From: an uncultured Bacteroidales bacterium
GTDB taxonomy: Bacteria; Bacteroidota; Bacteroidia; Bacteroidales; UBA932
NCBI GenBank assembly: GCA_900545245.1
Contig: UQYV01000004.1
Coordinates: 1 to 64,000, forward strand
Length of the DNA: 64,000 nt
Reading direction: 5' to 3'
A program made the translations under genes and the position numbers. The notes beneath the pieces were generated by a model, which saw nothing but the letters and a program-made list of their open reading frames with translations, was not told where the DNA came from and ran no database searches. Of this stretch, positions 1-8,559 are shown piece after piece; position 1 is the first letter of the stretch; each line of letters opens with the position of its first letter.

Positions 1-13
1 TATAAAATAACAA

Positions 14-42
14 CATTCTTAGGGTAGCAACTAAATCTTAAA
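14..42. repeat. Left imperfect direct repeat flanking the AbiE locus
   Basis: CATTCTTA (14-21) and TAAATCTTAAA (32-42) recur in the same order and nearly the same spacing at 1592-1621, on the other side of the abiEi/abiEii pair. The intervening 10-11 bases differ. This could be a remnant of an insertion or excision site, or chance similarity in AT-rich DNA. Confidence 0.35.
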
Positions 43-108
43 TGAAAGAGCCGTGCTTCCGAAAGCCTCTTCCTGCAGAACGAAATGAATTTTGTTTCTG
101 AAAAGCAT

Positions 109-116
109 TATATTTG
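109..116 (+). promoter_or_regulatory. Candidate -7 promoter box for abiEi
   Basis: TATATTTG matches the Bacteroidota -7 consensus TAnnTTTG and lies 23 bases before the ATG at 140. This favours the ATG at 140 over the upstream in-frame TTG at 92, which would lie in front of the promoter. No good -33 TTTG is seen at the usual 19-21 bp spacing. Confidence 0.5.
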
Positions 117-139
117 CAGTGTTTTGGAAATATAATGCA

Positions 140-784
140 ATGACGAGCTATTTGGAATTTCGGGAAAAGTTGCTGCCTGACGGATGTTTTTCGGTCCATC
201 AGGCAAGGGCCTGTTTCCCAAACTTTGACAGAAATAACCTCACGCGCTGGTCACACGACGAGTTGCTGATAAAGTTGCGGCGGGGGTGGTATGCATTTCC
301 GGAAATGCTTCGTCGTCCCGATTTCTCGCGTTATGTGGCCTGCCGTATATATCGTCCGTCATACATCAGCCTCCATATGGCGTTGAGCATTTACGGAATG
401 ATTCCTGAGGCGGTTACCGACATCACTGCGGTGACGACGCTGAAAACCGCTCATTTTGAGAACAGTTTCGGGCAGTATTTCTATCAGAACTTGAAGCCTT
501 CAATGTATTTCGGCTACAAGCCCGTTACTTTACCTCCTGCCACATCCGCGGTCGGCAGCCTCGTTCAGACATGGCTGCTGGCTCATCCGGAGAAGGCTCT
601 GCTTGACCTGCTCTATCTTTATCCGTTCTATGACAGTGAAGCGGAACTGGAACAGTTACGTCTTGACGAATACTTTATGACAGAGGAACTTGACACCTAC
701 CGCCTGACGGAATACCTCAGTAAAATCGGATGCAGAGCTTTGGATAGCAGAGTAAAGAAATTATTGAAAATATACGGAATATGA
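140..784 (+). CDS. AbiEi-like antitoxin / transcriptional repressor of a type IV toxin-antitoxin system
   Basis: Predicted 214-residue antitoxin. The first 60 or so residues look like the winged-helix domain of AbiEi-type antitoxins, which bind the operon promoter and autoregulate. The rest resembles the AbiEi C-terminal domain, including the typical stretch AHPEKALLDLLYLYP. The ATG at 140 is preferred because a -7 box lies just upstream; an in-frame TTG at 92 would add 16 residues. The last four bases overlap the toxin gene (ATGA), so the two are translationally coupled. In type IV systems the antitoxin counteracts the toxin without stable protein complex formation. The family call rests on similarity recognised by eye. 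Confidence 0.75.
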   Translation: MTSYLEFREKLLPDGCFSVHQARACFPNFDRNNLTRWSHDELLIKLRRGWYAFPEMLRRPDFSRYVACRIYRPSYISLHMALSIYGMIPEAVTDITAVTTLKTAHFENSFGQYFYQNLKPSMYFGYKPVTLPPATSAVGSLVQTWLLAHPEKALLDLLYLYPFYDSEAELEQLRLDEYFMTEELDTYRLTEYLSKIGCRALDSRVKKLLKIYGI

Positions 785-1467
785 TAGACATCTCTTATAT
801 CAACGGCTATTTCCCTCCGCATCTTGCATCAAATGCGGCGTTTCAGAAACATATCCTCAAAGAGTACATACAACTTATGGTACTTGACTATCTTGCGGAC
901 ACTCCGTATATCGGTAAACTCGCATTTATAGGAGGGACGAATCTTCGGCTCATCAAGGGGATAGACCGTTTTTCCGAAGACCTTGATTTCGATTGTAAGA
1001 ATCTTTCCGAACCGGAATTTATGGAAATGACGGACGGTATAGTCGCTTTTTTGAAAAATTCCGGACTTAATGTCGAATCCCGCGACAAGGTCAATCCTAA
1101 ACTGACGGCTTTCAGACGCAACATTTATTTCCCGGAATTTCTCTTTGAACTCGGTTTGACAGGTCACAGGGACGAGCATTTCCTCCTGAAAATAGAGGCT
1201 CAGGACCAGGGCGTGCCATATCCTGTAGAGACTCGTCACGTCCAGCGCTGCGGATTCTTCTTTTCTCTGCCGGCTCCTCCCGATTCGGTTATGTTCGGTA
1301 TGAAACTGTCGGCTCTGCTCGCGAGGGCGAAAGGCCGAGACTTCTATGACTGTATGTTTCTTATGCAGCAGACCAAGCCATCCTACGAATTTCTTTCACA
1401 AAGAGTGGGAATAAACGATGCGGAACAGTTGAAAAATGCTATGTCCTGTTTCCTCTTATCCATGTGA
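781..1467 (+). CDS. AbiEii-like nucleotidyltransferase toxin (type IV toxin-antitoxin)
   Basis: 228-residue protein with the nucleotidyltransferase signature of the AbiEii/MenA family: GGT at residues 51-53 followed by SEDLDFD at 65-71, whose acidic residues would bind metal. A second conserved stretch near residues 177-200 (KLSALLARAKGRDFYD) is also typical. Family members transfer nucleotides to RNA targets, in MenA to tRNA acceptor stems, which arrests growth; AbiE of lactococci aborts phage infection. The gene starts inside the antitoxin stop codon (ATGA). The target in this organism cannot be deduced. The length matches the shorter AbiEii proteins, so it appears intact. Confidence 0.85.
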   Translation: MIDISYINGYFPPHLASNAAFQKHILKEYIQLMVLDYLADTPYIGKLAFIGGTNLRLIKGIDRFSEDLDFDCKNLSEPEFMEMTDGIVAFLKNSGLNVESRDKVNPKLTAFRRNIYFPEFLFELGLTGHRDEHFLLKIEAQDQGVPYPVETRHVQRCGFFFSLPAPPDSVMFGMKLSALLARAKGRDFYDCMFLMQQTKPSYEFLSQRVGINDAEQLKNAMSCFLLSM

Positions 1468-1591
1468 CAACGTTTTAAATCATCAGCACAAATCACATTT
1501 CGCTGTTTCTTGCGAAGATAATGAGAATATTGCAAACTTGTGCTGTATAATTCAGCAAAATAAAATCCGGTGCAACTCTGGTTGCGGCGTT

Positions 1592-1621
1592 CATTCTTAA
1601 TCAAATTCCATAAATCTTAAA
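1592..1621. repeat. Right imperfect direct repeat flanking the AbiE locus
   Basis: CATTCTTA (1592-1599) and TAAATCTTAAA (1611-1621) repeat the left-hand element at 14-42. It lies about 125 bases after the toxin stop codon. Confidence 0.35.
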
Positions 1622-1665
1622 AGATTTGCGGAGCGGACTCCTGAAATATTATAAGATTTGCGGAG
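1621..1665. repeat. Two 13-bp direct repeats in a convergent intergenic region
   Basis: AAGATTTGCGGAG occurs at 1621-1633 and again at 1653-1665, between the end of the AbiEii gene (plus strand) and the end of the TSUP gene (minus strand). The function is unknown. They resemble downstream parts of Bacteroidota promoters but no plus-strand gene follows. Confidence 0.4.
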
Positions 1666-1702
1666 TTTGAGGGATTTTGACCTTCTGCCGTCCCCTTTCT
1701 CT

Positions 1703-2428
1703 CTATTTCCCGATAAACTGGGAGACAATCAGCCAAAGTGAGACGGCAATCATCACGGCGGCGACTATCTTCCGGTAGAGTTCGCGATTGACGTTCTTGA
1801 TGCAGCGCATTGCGATGAAGTTGCCCAGCATCATAGCGCATCCTATCATCAGTCCGTTGAGGAAAATACTGCCGGACATAAGGCTCATTTTTCCATAGAC
1901 AATCGACTTGATGATGTGCATTGCTGCCGCTGCGGTAGCCTCCGAGGCGATGTAGCTGACTGGAGCGAGGTCCAGTGTCAGGAAAACCGCGCTCGATAGT
2001 GGGCCTGATATTCCCAAGAGCCCATTTATGAGTCCTGTGACGCCGCCTCCGACAATCATCGTGGCCGGTTTGTGTGGCAGACGCATCTTCCCGCGCAGTT
2101 TCATTATTGCGAAGATGATTAGAAAAACGCATAGTACCACTGTCATAGGTCCTTTAGGGACTTTTGCGAATCCGAATGCGCCCAAGGCCGTGAATGGAGC
2201 TGCCAGCAGAAGGAATTGCCCTACTGCTTTCCAGTTGATTTGACGGAACCCCATTCCGACACGGCTGAGGTTGCTGAGCAGTTGGGCGATAGTCGACACA
2301 GGCACAGCGACATCCACTCCGTAGAAATATGTGATAACCGGCAGCAGAATCATCCCACCACCAAACCCTACCGAGCCGGACAACAGGCCCGCAATCAGGC
2401 CAACTATGACGAGTGTGATATACATCAT
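1703..2428 (-). CDS. TSUP (TauE/SafE) family membrane transporter
   Basis: 241-residue, very hydrophobic protein with about seven to eight predicted membrane segments. It starts with LIAGLLSGSVGFGGGMILLP, the glycine-rich first signature of the sulfite exporter TauE/SafE family, and a related repeat VGGGVTGLINGLLGISGP follows near residue 125. Family members move small sulfur-containing or organic anions such as sulfite, sulfoacetate or taurine-derived compounds across the inner membrane. The substrate here cannot be predicted. It is divergently transcribed from the dehydrogenase gene and has its own -7 box 37 bases upstream. Confidence 0.85.
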   Translation of the reverse strand: MMYITLVIVGLIAGLLSGSVGFGGGMILLPVITYFYGVDVAVPVSTIAQLLSNLSRVGMGFRQINWKAVGQFLLLAAPFTALGAFGFAKVPKGPMTVVLCVFLIIFAIMKLRGKMRLPHKPATMIVGGGVTGLINGLLGISGPLSSAVFLTLDLAPVSYIASEATAAAAMHIIKSIVYGKMSLMSGSIFLNGLMIGCAMMLGNFIAMRCIKNVNRELYRKIVAAVMIAVSLWLIVSQFIGK

Positions 2429-2464
2429 AATGTTCTACATTTTCCGGAAAGCCCGGCCGGGAGG

Positions 2465-2472
2465 CAAAGGTA
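2465..2472 (-). promoter_or_regulatory. Candidate -7 box for the TSUP gene
   Basis: On the minus strand this reads TACCTTTG, matching TAnnTTTG, 37 bases before the TSUP start codon. Confidence 0.5.
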
Positions 2473-2503
2473 CGCCAAATTTTAGCGGAAGAGAAATATT
2501 ATC

Positions 2504-2511
2504 TATCTTTG
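2504..2511 (+). promoter_or_regulatory. Candidate -7 box for the dehydrogenase-glpK unit
   Basis: TATCTTTG matches TAnnTTTG, with TTTA 19 bases upstream as a weak -33 element. It predicts a leader of about 40 bases before the ATG at 2557. Confidence 0.55.
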
Positions 2512-2556
2512 GATTCACAACGCTGAATAATCGTTAAAATAATTCAGAACATAAAT

Positions 2557-3477
2557 ATGAAAATTGTTTTTCTTGATGCTGCGACGATGGGGGATGTTTC
2601 TTTCGACCCGATACGCGAAAAAGGTGAACTCGTCCTCTATGACAGTTCCAACGCTGAAGAGGCAAGGGAACGTGTCGCGGATTGTGACGTTTTGATAGTC
2701 AATAAGATAGTGGTAGATAAGACTTTGATTGATTCTGCTCCGAGGCTTCGTCTTATCTGCGAGACTGCGACCGGTGTGAACAATATCAACGTCGGATATG
2801 CCTGGGAGAGGGGAATCCCGGTGCGCAATGCTGTGGGGTATTCTACGGATTCTGTGGTGCAGTCGACTTTTATGCACATTCTGTCTCTTATGGGAAATGC
2901 TCCGTATTTCGATGCCGCAGTGAAGAGCGGTCATTATTCAAATTCGGGTGTATTTACGGACGTGAGCGTCGCTTGGAATGAACTTTCGGGGAAGACAATC
3001 GGTGTCATCGGAATGGGGAATATCGGAAGGAAAGTCGCACGAGTGGCCGAGGCCTTCGGAATGAGAGTGGTCTATTATTCGACTTCCGGAACATCGCATT
3101 GTGCTGAATATCCGTCACTTCCGCTGCGGGAACTGCTGGAAGTTTCGGATGTGGTTTCGATTCACGCTCCTCTTAATGAACGCACTCGTGGACTTATTGG
3201 TGAGGAAGAACTCAGCTTGATGAAGCCTTCGGCGTTTTTGGTCAATGCCGGTCGCGGAGGCATTGTGGATGAGGCGGCTCTTGCGCGTGCTGTGGATGAG
3301 GGGACGATTGCGGGTGCGGCGCTTGATGTTTTTGCCATAGAGCCTCTTCCTTCGGACAGTCCGCTGCTGAAAGTTTCTCATCCTCAGAGGCTGCGCTTCT
3401 CTCCCCATGTTGCTTGGGCGAGCGTTGAGGCGAGGGAGCGCCTTGTGCGGCAGATTGCTGAGAACATATACTTATAG
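2557..3477 (+). CDS. D-2-hydroxyacid dehydrogenase (NAD-dependent)
   Basis: 306-residue member of the D-isomer-specific 2-hydroxyacid dehydrogenase family. The dinucleotide-binding motif GMGNIG starts near residue 151. The catalytic triad can be placed: Arg233 in NAGRGGIVDE, Glu262 in FAIEPLP and His284 in SPHVAWAS. Members reduce 2-oxoacids such as hydroxypyruvate, glyoxylate or pyruvate to D-hydroxyacids. The overall look is closest to glycerate dehydrogenase/hydroxypyruvate reductase, which would fit the glycerol kinase gene 44 bases downstream, but the substrate is inferred. The gene is complete and probably co-transcribed with glpK. Confidence 0.85.
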   Translation: MKIVFLDAATMGDVSFDPIREKGELVLYDSSNAEEARERVADCDVLIVNKIVVDKTLIDSAPRLRLICETATGVNNINVGYAWERGIPVRNAVGYSTDSVVQSTFMHILSLMGNAPYFDAAVKSGHYSNSGVFTDVSVAWNELSGKTIGVIGMGNIGRKVARVAEAFGMRVVYYSTSGTSHCAEYPSLPLRELLEVSDVVSIHAPLNERTRGLIGEEELSLMKPSAFLVNAGRGGIVDEAALARAVDEGTIAGAALDVFAIEPLPSDSPLLKVSHPQRLRFSPHVAWASVEARERLVRQIAENIYL

Positions 3478-3521
3478 AAACCTTCAAAAAATAACAATAC
3501 ACATAACAATAACATACTAAA

Positions 3522-5024
3522 ATGAAAGAATATATCGTCGCTCTCGACCAGGGCACAAGTTCTTCAAGAGCAATCGTTTTCAATCGGAAAGGTGAGGCGA
3601 AGGCCGTGTGTCAGAAGGAATTTACCCAGCATTTCCCACAACCCGGAATGGTGGAGCACGACCCGATGGAAATTTGGGCAACGGAATATGCGGTGATGAC
3701 GGAGGCTGTGACCTCTCTTGGACTGGGAGGTGCGGACATTGCGGCGATTGGCATCACAAACCAGAGGGAGACCACCATTGTCTGGGATGCGGCGACGGGT
3801 AAACCGATTTGCAATGCTATCGTCTGGCAGGACCGCCGTACGTCCGAGTATTGCGACTCTCTCAAAGAAGCCGGGCTCACCGAAATGATTCGTAGCAAGA
3901 CTGGACTCATTATTGACGCATATTTTTCCGGAACGAAGATTCGCTGGATTTTGGAAAATGTGCCCGGGGCTCGTGAAAGGGCGGAAAGGGGAGAATTGCG
4001 TTTCGGAACAGTTGACAGTTGGCTCGTGTGGAATCTGACCGGTGGACACGAACACGTGACGGATGTCAGCAATGCTTCGAGGACGATGCTCTTTAATATC
4101 CATACGCTCCAATGGGATGCGGAACTTCTTGATATTCTAGGTGTTCCACTTTCTATTATGCCGCAGGTGAAGTCTTCTTCCGAGGTTTATGGACGGACTT
4201 CGCTCCTTGGGGAGGATGTGCCGGTTTCGGGAATTGCAGGCGACCAGCAGGCTGCGCTTTTCGGACAGATGTGTACAGAGCAGGGTGCGGTCAAAAACAC
4301 CTATGGCACAGGATGTTTCCTTCTTATGAACACCGGAGAGAAACCTATCGTGTCGAAGAATAATCTGCTGACTACAATTGCCTGGAAACTCGATGGAAGG
4401 GTGACTTATGCGCTTGAAGGGTCGATTTTTGTGGCGGGCTCTGTCGTACAGTGGCTGCGTGACGGGCTTGGAATCATCCGAAGTTCGTCTGAGGTTGAGG
4501 CGCTTGCCGCTTCGGTTTCGGATGCGGGAGGCGTGTATATGGTGCCGGCTCTCACGGGACTTGGCGCTCCGTATTGGGACCAGTACGCGAAGGGAAGCAT
4601 CCACGGCATCACTCGTGGCACGACTGCGGCTCACATCGCCCGTGCGGCTTTGGAGGGCATCGCTTTTCAGACTATGGACATAGTTTCGGCGATGGAAAAG
4701 GATGCGGGAGTTCCGTTGGGTGAGTTGAAAGTGGATGGAGGAGCGTCGCGAAACAATCTTCTGATGCAGTTTCAGTCGGATGTGCTTGGAACAAAAGTGG
4801 TTCGGCCTCTTGTTACTGAAACTACGGCTTTGGGTGCGGCCTATCTCGCCGGCCTGGCAGTGGGCTTTTGGAAGAGTATCGACGAGGTGAAGCGGCAGTG
4901 GCAGGCGGAAAGGATTTTCACTCCGACAATGGCGGCGGATCTTGTTGCTCTCGCAAAGAAAGGATGGGCAGACGCTGTTGACAGAACCTTGACCCAAAAC
5001 AGTCCAAGAACAACTATAATCTGA
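3522..5024 (+). CDS. glpK: Glycerol kinase
   Basis: 500-residue FGGY-family kinase that phosphorylates glycerol with ATP to sn-glycerol 3-phosphate in the cytoplasm. The N-terminal phosphate loop DQGTSSSRAIVF, the motifs GITNQRETTIVWD and IVWQDRRT, and the C-terminal ATP-site stretch DGGASRNNLLMQFQSD are those of GlpK rather than of xylulokinase or gluconokinase. The length equals that of typical GlpK (about 500). No glycerol facilitator or glycerol-3-phosphate dehydrogenase gene is adjacent. The upstream dehydrogenase is close enough (44 bases) to share its transcript. Confidence 0.96.
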   Translation: MKEYIVALDQGTSSSRAIVFNRKGEAKAVCQKEFTQHFPQPGMVEHDPMEIWATEYAVMTEAVTSLGLGGADIAAIGITNQRETTIVWDAATGKPICNAIVWQDRRTSEYCDSLKEAGLTEMIRSKTGLIIDAYFSGTKIRWILENVPGARERAERGELRFGTVDSWLVWNLTGGHEHVTDVSNASRTMLFNIHTLQWDAELLDILGVPLSIMPQVKSSSEVYGRTSLLGEDVPVSGIAGDQQAALFGQMCTEQGAVKNTYGTGCFLLMNTGEKPIVSKNNLLTTIAWKLDGRVTYALEGSIFVAGSVVQWLRDGLGIIRSSSEVEALAASVSDAGGVYMVPALTGLGAPYWDQYAKGSIHGITRGTTAAHIARAALEGIAFQTMDIVSAMEKDAGVPLGELKVDGGASRNNLLMQFQSDVLGTKVVRPLVTETTALGAAYLAGLAVGFWKSIDEVKRQWQAERIFTPTMAADLVALAKKGWADAVDRTLTQNSPRTTII

Positions 5025-5049
5025 TATTTTTTTATTCCTTTTTATTGCC

Positions 5050-5057
5050 TAAATTTG
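5050..5057 (+). promoter_or_regulatory. Candidate -7 box for xseA
   Basis: TAAATTTG matches TAnnTTTG. Transcription would begin near 5064, directly at the upstream-most possible GTG start (5065). Translation therefore either starts almost leaderless or uses the next in-frame GTG at 5089. Confidence 0.5.
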
Positions 5058-5064
5058 CAAAGAT

Positions 5065-6237
5065 GTGATTTTTACATCGATTAATTATGTGAACGGTTTG
5101 GAAAAGGAATATTTGAATCTTTTGGAGCTTCAGTCCCTTGTGCGCGAGGGGCTGGAGGAGATGTTCCCGGAGAGGATTTGGTTGCGCTCGGAAGTCGCTT
5201 CGGTCAGTGCGAAGTTGGGCGGGCATTGCTATCTGGAGCTCTCGCAGACTGAGGATGAACGCGTGGTTGCAAAGTCCCGGGCTGTAATTTGGGCTTCCAA
5301 GTGGCGGGTGATTAAGCCGTTCTTCGAGTCGGTGACGGGAGAGTCGCTGCGTCCGGGAATGGAGATTCTCGTCCAGGTGCAGGTCAGCTACAGCGAACTC
5401 TACGGCTTTTCCCTTTCCATTGTTGACATCAACCCCGAATTTTCACTCGGCAAAAAGGAAGACCTTCGTCGCAAAACCATCAAAAGGCTTCAGGACGAGG
5501 GATTTATGGACCTGCAGAAAGAACTTGCCTTCCCTTCTCTGCCTTGGCGCTTCGCCGTTGTTTCCTCTGAAGATGCGGCCGGCTACGGTGACTTTATGCG
5601 TCATCTGGACGAAAACGAATTCGGCTTCAAGTTCGAACTCCGGCTTTTTCCGGCTGCTATGCAGGGTGACGCCTGCCCTCAGTCGGTCTGCGATGCGTTG
5701 AATGAGATCGCGACCTGCGGAGAAAGCTTTGATGCCGTGCTCATTTTACGCGGAGGCGGTTCGGCGCTCGACCTTGCCTGTTTCGACGACTACTTGATGG
5801 CCCGTTCCATCGCCACCTGCCCGATTCCGGTGCTTACAGCTGTGGGTCACGACCGCGACTATCACATTTGCGATATGGTCGCATATTCATTCCTAAAGAC
5901 TCCCACTGCCCTTGCCGACGAGATACTCGGGATTTTCGAAAGTGAAGACTCGCGGCTTGGAGATTTCATTTCAAGGATGCGTCTTGCCATTTCCAACAGG
6001 TTGAATATGATGGAGATGCGTGTCGAAAACCTGCTCACTCGGATTCTCTCTTCCGACCCACGGCACATTCTCAAACGGGGTTATGTGCTTGTCACCGGAG
6101 GAGATGGCGTCGTCGTCAAAAAAGCGTCGTCGCTAAAGGACGGGGATTCGCTGCGTGTGCTTTTCGCCGACGGGGAAGTCGAGGCAGTGGTGAGAAATTT
6201 GCGGATGCGGGAATATGGTGCGGATGATGCCAGATAG
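5065..6237 (+). CDS. xseA: Exodeoxyribonuclease VII large subunit
   Basis: 390-residue XseA. Together with XseB it forms exonuclease VII, which degrades single-stranded DNA from both ends into short acid-soluble oligonucleotides. An N-terminal OB-fold (roughly residues 15-110) is followed by the catalytic domain with FAVVSSEDAAGYGDF, LILRGGGSALDLACFDD and VGHDRDYHICDMVA, all typical of the family. The start is uncertain because there is no ATG: GTG at 5065 gives 390 residues, and GTG at 5089, eight codons further in, would leave a normal short leader behind the -7 box at 5050. The small subunit follows after 89 bases. Confidence 0.93.
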   Translation: MIFTSINYVNGLEKEYLNLLELQSLVREGLEEMFPERIWLRSEVASVSAKLGGHCYLELSQTEDERVVAKSRAVIWASKWRVIKPFFESVTGESLRPGMEILVQVQVSYSELYGFSLSIVDINPEFSLGKKEDLRRKTIKRLQDEGFMDLQKELAFPSLPWRFAVVSSEDAAGYGDFMRHLDENEFGFKFELRLFPAAMQGDACPQSVCDALNEIATCGESFDAVLILRGGGSALDLACFDDYLMARSIATCPIPVLTAVGHDRDYHICDMVAYSFLKTPTALADEILGIFESEDSRLGDFISRMRLAISNRLNMMEMRVENLLTRILSSDPRHILKRGYVLVTGGDGVVVKKASSLKDGDSLRVLFADGEVEAVVRNLRMREYGADDAR

Positions 6238-6326
6238 GGTTTTGAACGACGGTATGATGATGCGGATAGGGCTTGGGCGATATGGCTATAATAGCTTGAA
6301 CGATAATATGTTATATATCGGAATGT

Positions 6327-6509
6327 ATGGAAAATAAAGAAAGATTCGATTATGATGCGGCAATCGCGGAACTCGAAAAAATTGTGGCGACACTCGAGAA
6401 TCCGGACACGCCGATTGACGATATCGACAAATATGTCCGTCGCGCCAACGAACTCGCGGGGGGCTGCAAGGCCTGGCTCCGCGGGGTGAGAGACAGGGCA
6501 CTGAACTAA
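6327..6509 (+). CDS. xseB: Exodeoxyribonuclease VII small subunit
   Basis: 60-residue helical protein with the XseB pattern: FDYDAAIAELEKIVATLE at residues 7-24, followed by a second helix with the family's DDIDKYVRRANEL. Many XseB subunits pack onto one XseA chain. The adjacent xseA confirms the assignment. It is slightly short for the family (usually 65-80) but ends naturally. The branching-enzyme gene starts 19 bases after its stop, so it may be read through into the glycogen operon. Confidence 0.9.
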   Translation: MENKERFDYDAAIAELEKIVATLENPDTPIDDIDKYVRRANELAGGCKAWLRGVRDRALN

Positions 6510-6528
6510 TACCATAAAATCTGAAATT

Positions 6529-8532
6529 ATGGAGAAAATCAAGAAAATATACGAAACGGACGAGTGGCTGAGGCCTTATAAAGAGGCTATTGATGCCCGT
6601 CACGACCGCATTGTGGCGACCAGGGAACGCTTCTCGGTGGACGGCTCGCTTGCAAAAGGCATCAACAACCACCTCTATTATGGACTCCACCGCACGCCGG
6701 AGGGCAAATGGGTGTTCCGCGAATGGGCTCCGAACGCCACGAGAATCTATCTGATAGGGGAGTTCAACAACTGGAAGCGCAGCGATGCCTATGCTCTCAA
6801 ACCGCTCGGGGGCGGGAATTGGGAAATTTTCCTTGACGACATCTTCCTCAGCCACGGCACCCTCTACAAACTCTTCATCGAGTGGCCGGGAGGCGGAGCG
6901 GAAAGACTCCCTTCCTATGTCACCCGCACTGTTCAAGACCCTGAAACAAAGGCTTTCTGCGCCGAAGTATGGGAGCCGGAAAAGCCCTACAGATGGCGCC
7001 ACCGCCGTCCGGGCAAACGTCCGCATCCACTTATATATGAGTGCCATATAGGAATGAGCGGAGAACAGGAGAAAGTTTCGACCTTCACCGAGTTCCGGAA
7101 AAATGTTCTTCCTAAAGTCGCCGACCTCGGCTATGACACACTCCAGATAATGGCCCTTCAGGAGCATCCATACTACGGCTCATTCGGCTACCAGGTCTCC
7201 AACTTCTTTGCGCTCAGTTCGCGTTTCGGCACACCGGAAGAATTCAAGGCGCTGGTCGATGCCGCGCACGCAAAGGGTATTGCCGTTGTGATGGACATCG
7301 TTCACTCCCACTCTGTTGACAACGAAGCCGAGGGACTCAGCCTTTTCGACGGACGGGAAGACCTCTATTTCTACAAAGGCCCGCAGGGACACCATCCTGC
7401 CTGGGGCTCACGCTGCTTCGACTACGGAAAAGACGAAACCAAATATTTCCTCCTCTCCAACTGCAAGTATTGGCTGGAGGAGTACCACATAGACGGGTTC
7501 CGTTTCGACGGTGTTACAAGTATGCTCTACTGGGACCACGGACTCGAAAGGGCATTCACCGGATATGACGACTATTTCAACAACTCTGTCGATGAGAATG
7601 CCGTTGAATATCTGGCACTTGCGAATATGCTCATACGCGAAGTTAACCCAAATGCATTCACGATTGCGGAGGACGTCAGCGGTATGGCGGGGCTTGCTGC
7701 ACCTTTCGAGGCGGGAGGAGTAGGATTTGATTTCAGGATGGCAATGGGTATCGCCGACAACTGGATTAAATGGATAAAAACCCTCAGTGATGAGCAGTGG
7801 AGTATGGGCGAAATCTGGTGGCAGCTCACGAATAAACGCTCCGACGAGAAGACCATCAGTTACGCCGAATGTCACGACCAGGCGATGGTGGGCGACAAGA
7901 CCATAATCTTCCGTCTTATGGACGCCCAGATGTACACATCGATGAACAAGGACTCGCAGTCGCCGGTGGTGGACAGGGGAATAGCCCTTCACAAAATGAT
8001 ACGCCTTGTGACGCTCGCTACCGCAGGGGACGGGTACCTCAATTTCATGGGTAACGAATTCGGACATCCGGAATGGATTGACTTTCCGCGCGAGGGGAAC
8101 GGATGGTCTTATAAATATGCCCGGAGGCAGTGGTCACTCGCCGAACCGGACTATTTGCGCTACAAATATTTGCGGAATTTCGACAAGGCAATGATTGGAA
8201 TGGCGAAGTCAGAAGGCATTCTTGACGAGGCTCCGGAGTTGCTTGTCCAGGACGAACAGAAAAAAATTCTTATTTTCCGCAGAAAAAATTGTATATTTGC
8301 GGCGAATTTCAACCCGACCGAATCATTTGTGGATTACGGCTTTGCGGCTCCGCAGGGAAAATGGGTTGACATATTGACCACCGATGAACCGGAATTCGAT
8401 GGATTCGGGCGGCTTTCGCACGACGCACACTTTACGGTTCCACAAAAGAACGCCAATGGGAACGACAGATACGATGACACTCTCTATCTCTATCTGCCGA
8501 GCCGTTGTGCTGTTGTGTTGGAGAAAAGATAG
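6529..8532 (+). CDS. glgB: 1,4-alpha-glucan branching enzyme, eukaryote-like (GH13_8 type)
   Basis: 667-residue enzyme that cuts alpha-1,4 glucan chains and re-attaches them as alpha-1,6 branches in glycogen. A CBM48-like N-terminal domain (FREWAPNATRIYLIGEFNNW, about residues 60-85) precedes the GH13 barrel. Catalytic regions visible are VVMDIVHSHS, FRFDGVTSM with nucleophile Asp327, FTIAEDVSG with acid/base Glu381, and YAECHDQAMVGDKT. The last motif and overall layout are those of the eukaryotic branching-enzyme subfamily (GH13_8), rather than classical bacterial GlgB (GH13_9). It is the first gene of a five-gene glycogen cluster on the plus strand. Confidence 0.93.
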   Translation: MEKIKKIYETDEWLRPYKEAIDARHDRIVATRERFSVDGSLAKGINNHLYYGLHRTPEGKWVFREWAPNATRIYLIGEFNNWKRSDAYALKPLGGGNWEIFLDDIFLSHGTLYKLFIEWPGGGAERLPSYVTRTVQDPETKAFCAEVWEPEKPYRWRHRRPGKRPHPLIYECHIGMSGEQEKVSTFTEFRKNVLPKVADLGYDTLQIMALQEHPYYGSFGYQVSNFFALSSRFGTPEEFKALVDAAHAKGIAVVMDIVHSHSVDNEAEGLSLFDGREDLYFYKGPQGHHPAWGSRCFDYGKDETKYFLLSNCKYWLEEYHIDGFRFDGVTSMLYWDHGLERAFTGYDDYFNNSVDENAVEYLALANMLIREVNPNAFTIAEDVSGMAGLAAPFEAGGVGFDFRMAMGIADNWIKWIKTLSDEQWSMGEIWWQLTNKRSDEKTISYAECHDQAMVGDKTIIFRLMDAQMYTSMNKDSQSPVVDRGIALHKMIRLVTLATAGDGYLNFMGNEFGHPEWIDFPREGNGWSYKYARRQWSLAEPDYLRYKYLRNFDKAMIGMAKSEGILDEAPELLVQDEQKKILIFRRKNCIFAANFNPTESFVDYGFAAPQGKWVDILTTDEPEFDGFGRLSHDAHFTVPQKNANGNDRYDDTLYLYLPSRCAVVLEKR

Positions 8533-8559
8533 AATGAAAAACAAAAGATAGGTATAAAT

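Noticed and set aside
92..139. Extended N terminus of the AbiEi antitoxin from a TTG at 92
   Set aside because: The -7 promoter box lies inside this stretch (109-116), so it is not transcribed from that promoter; the ATG at 140 fits better.
4137..4997. A 286-codon minus-strand frame within glpK
   Set aside because: Glycerol kinase on the plus strand has full-length family motifs; the antisense frame has none.
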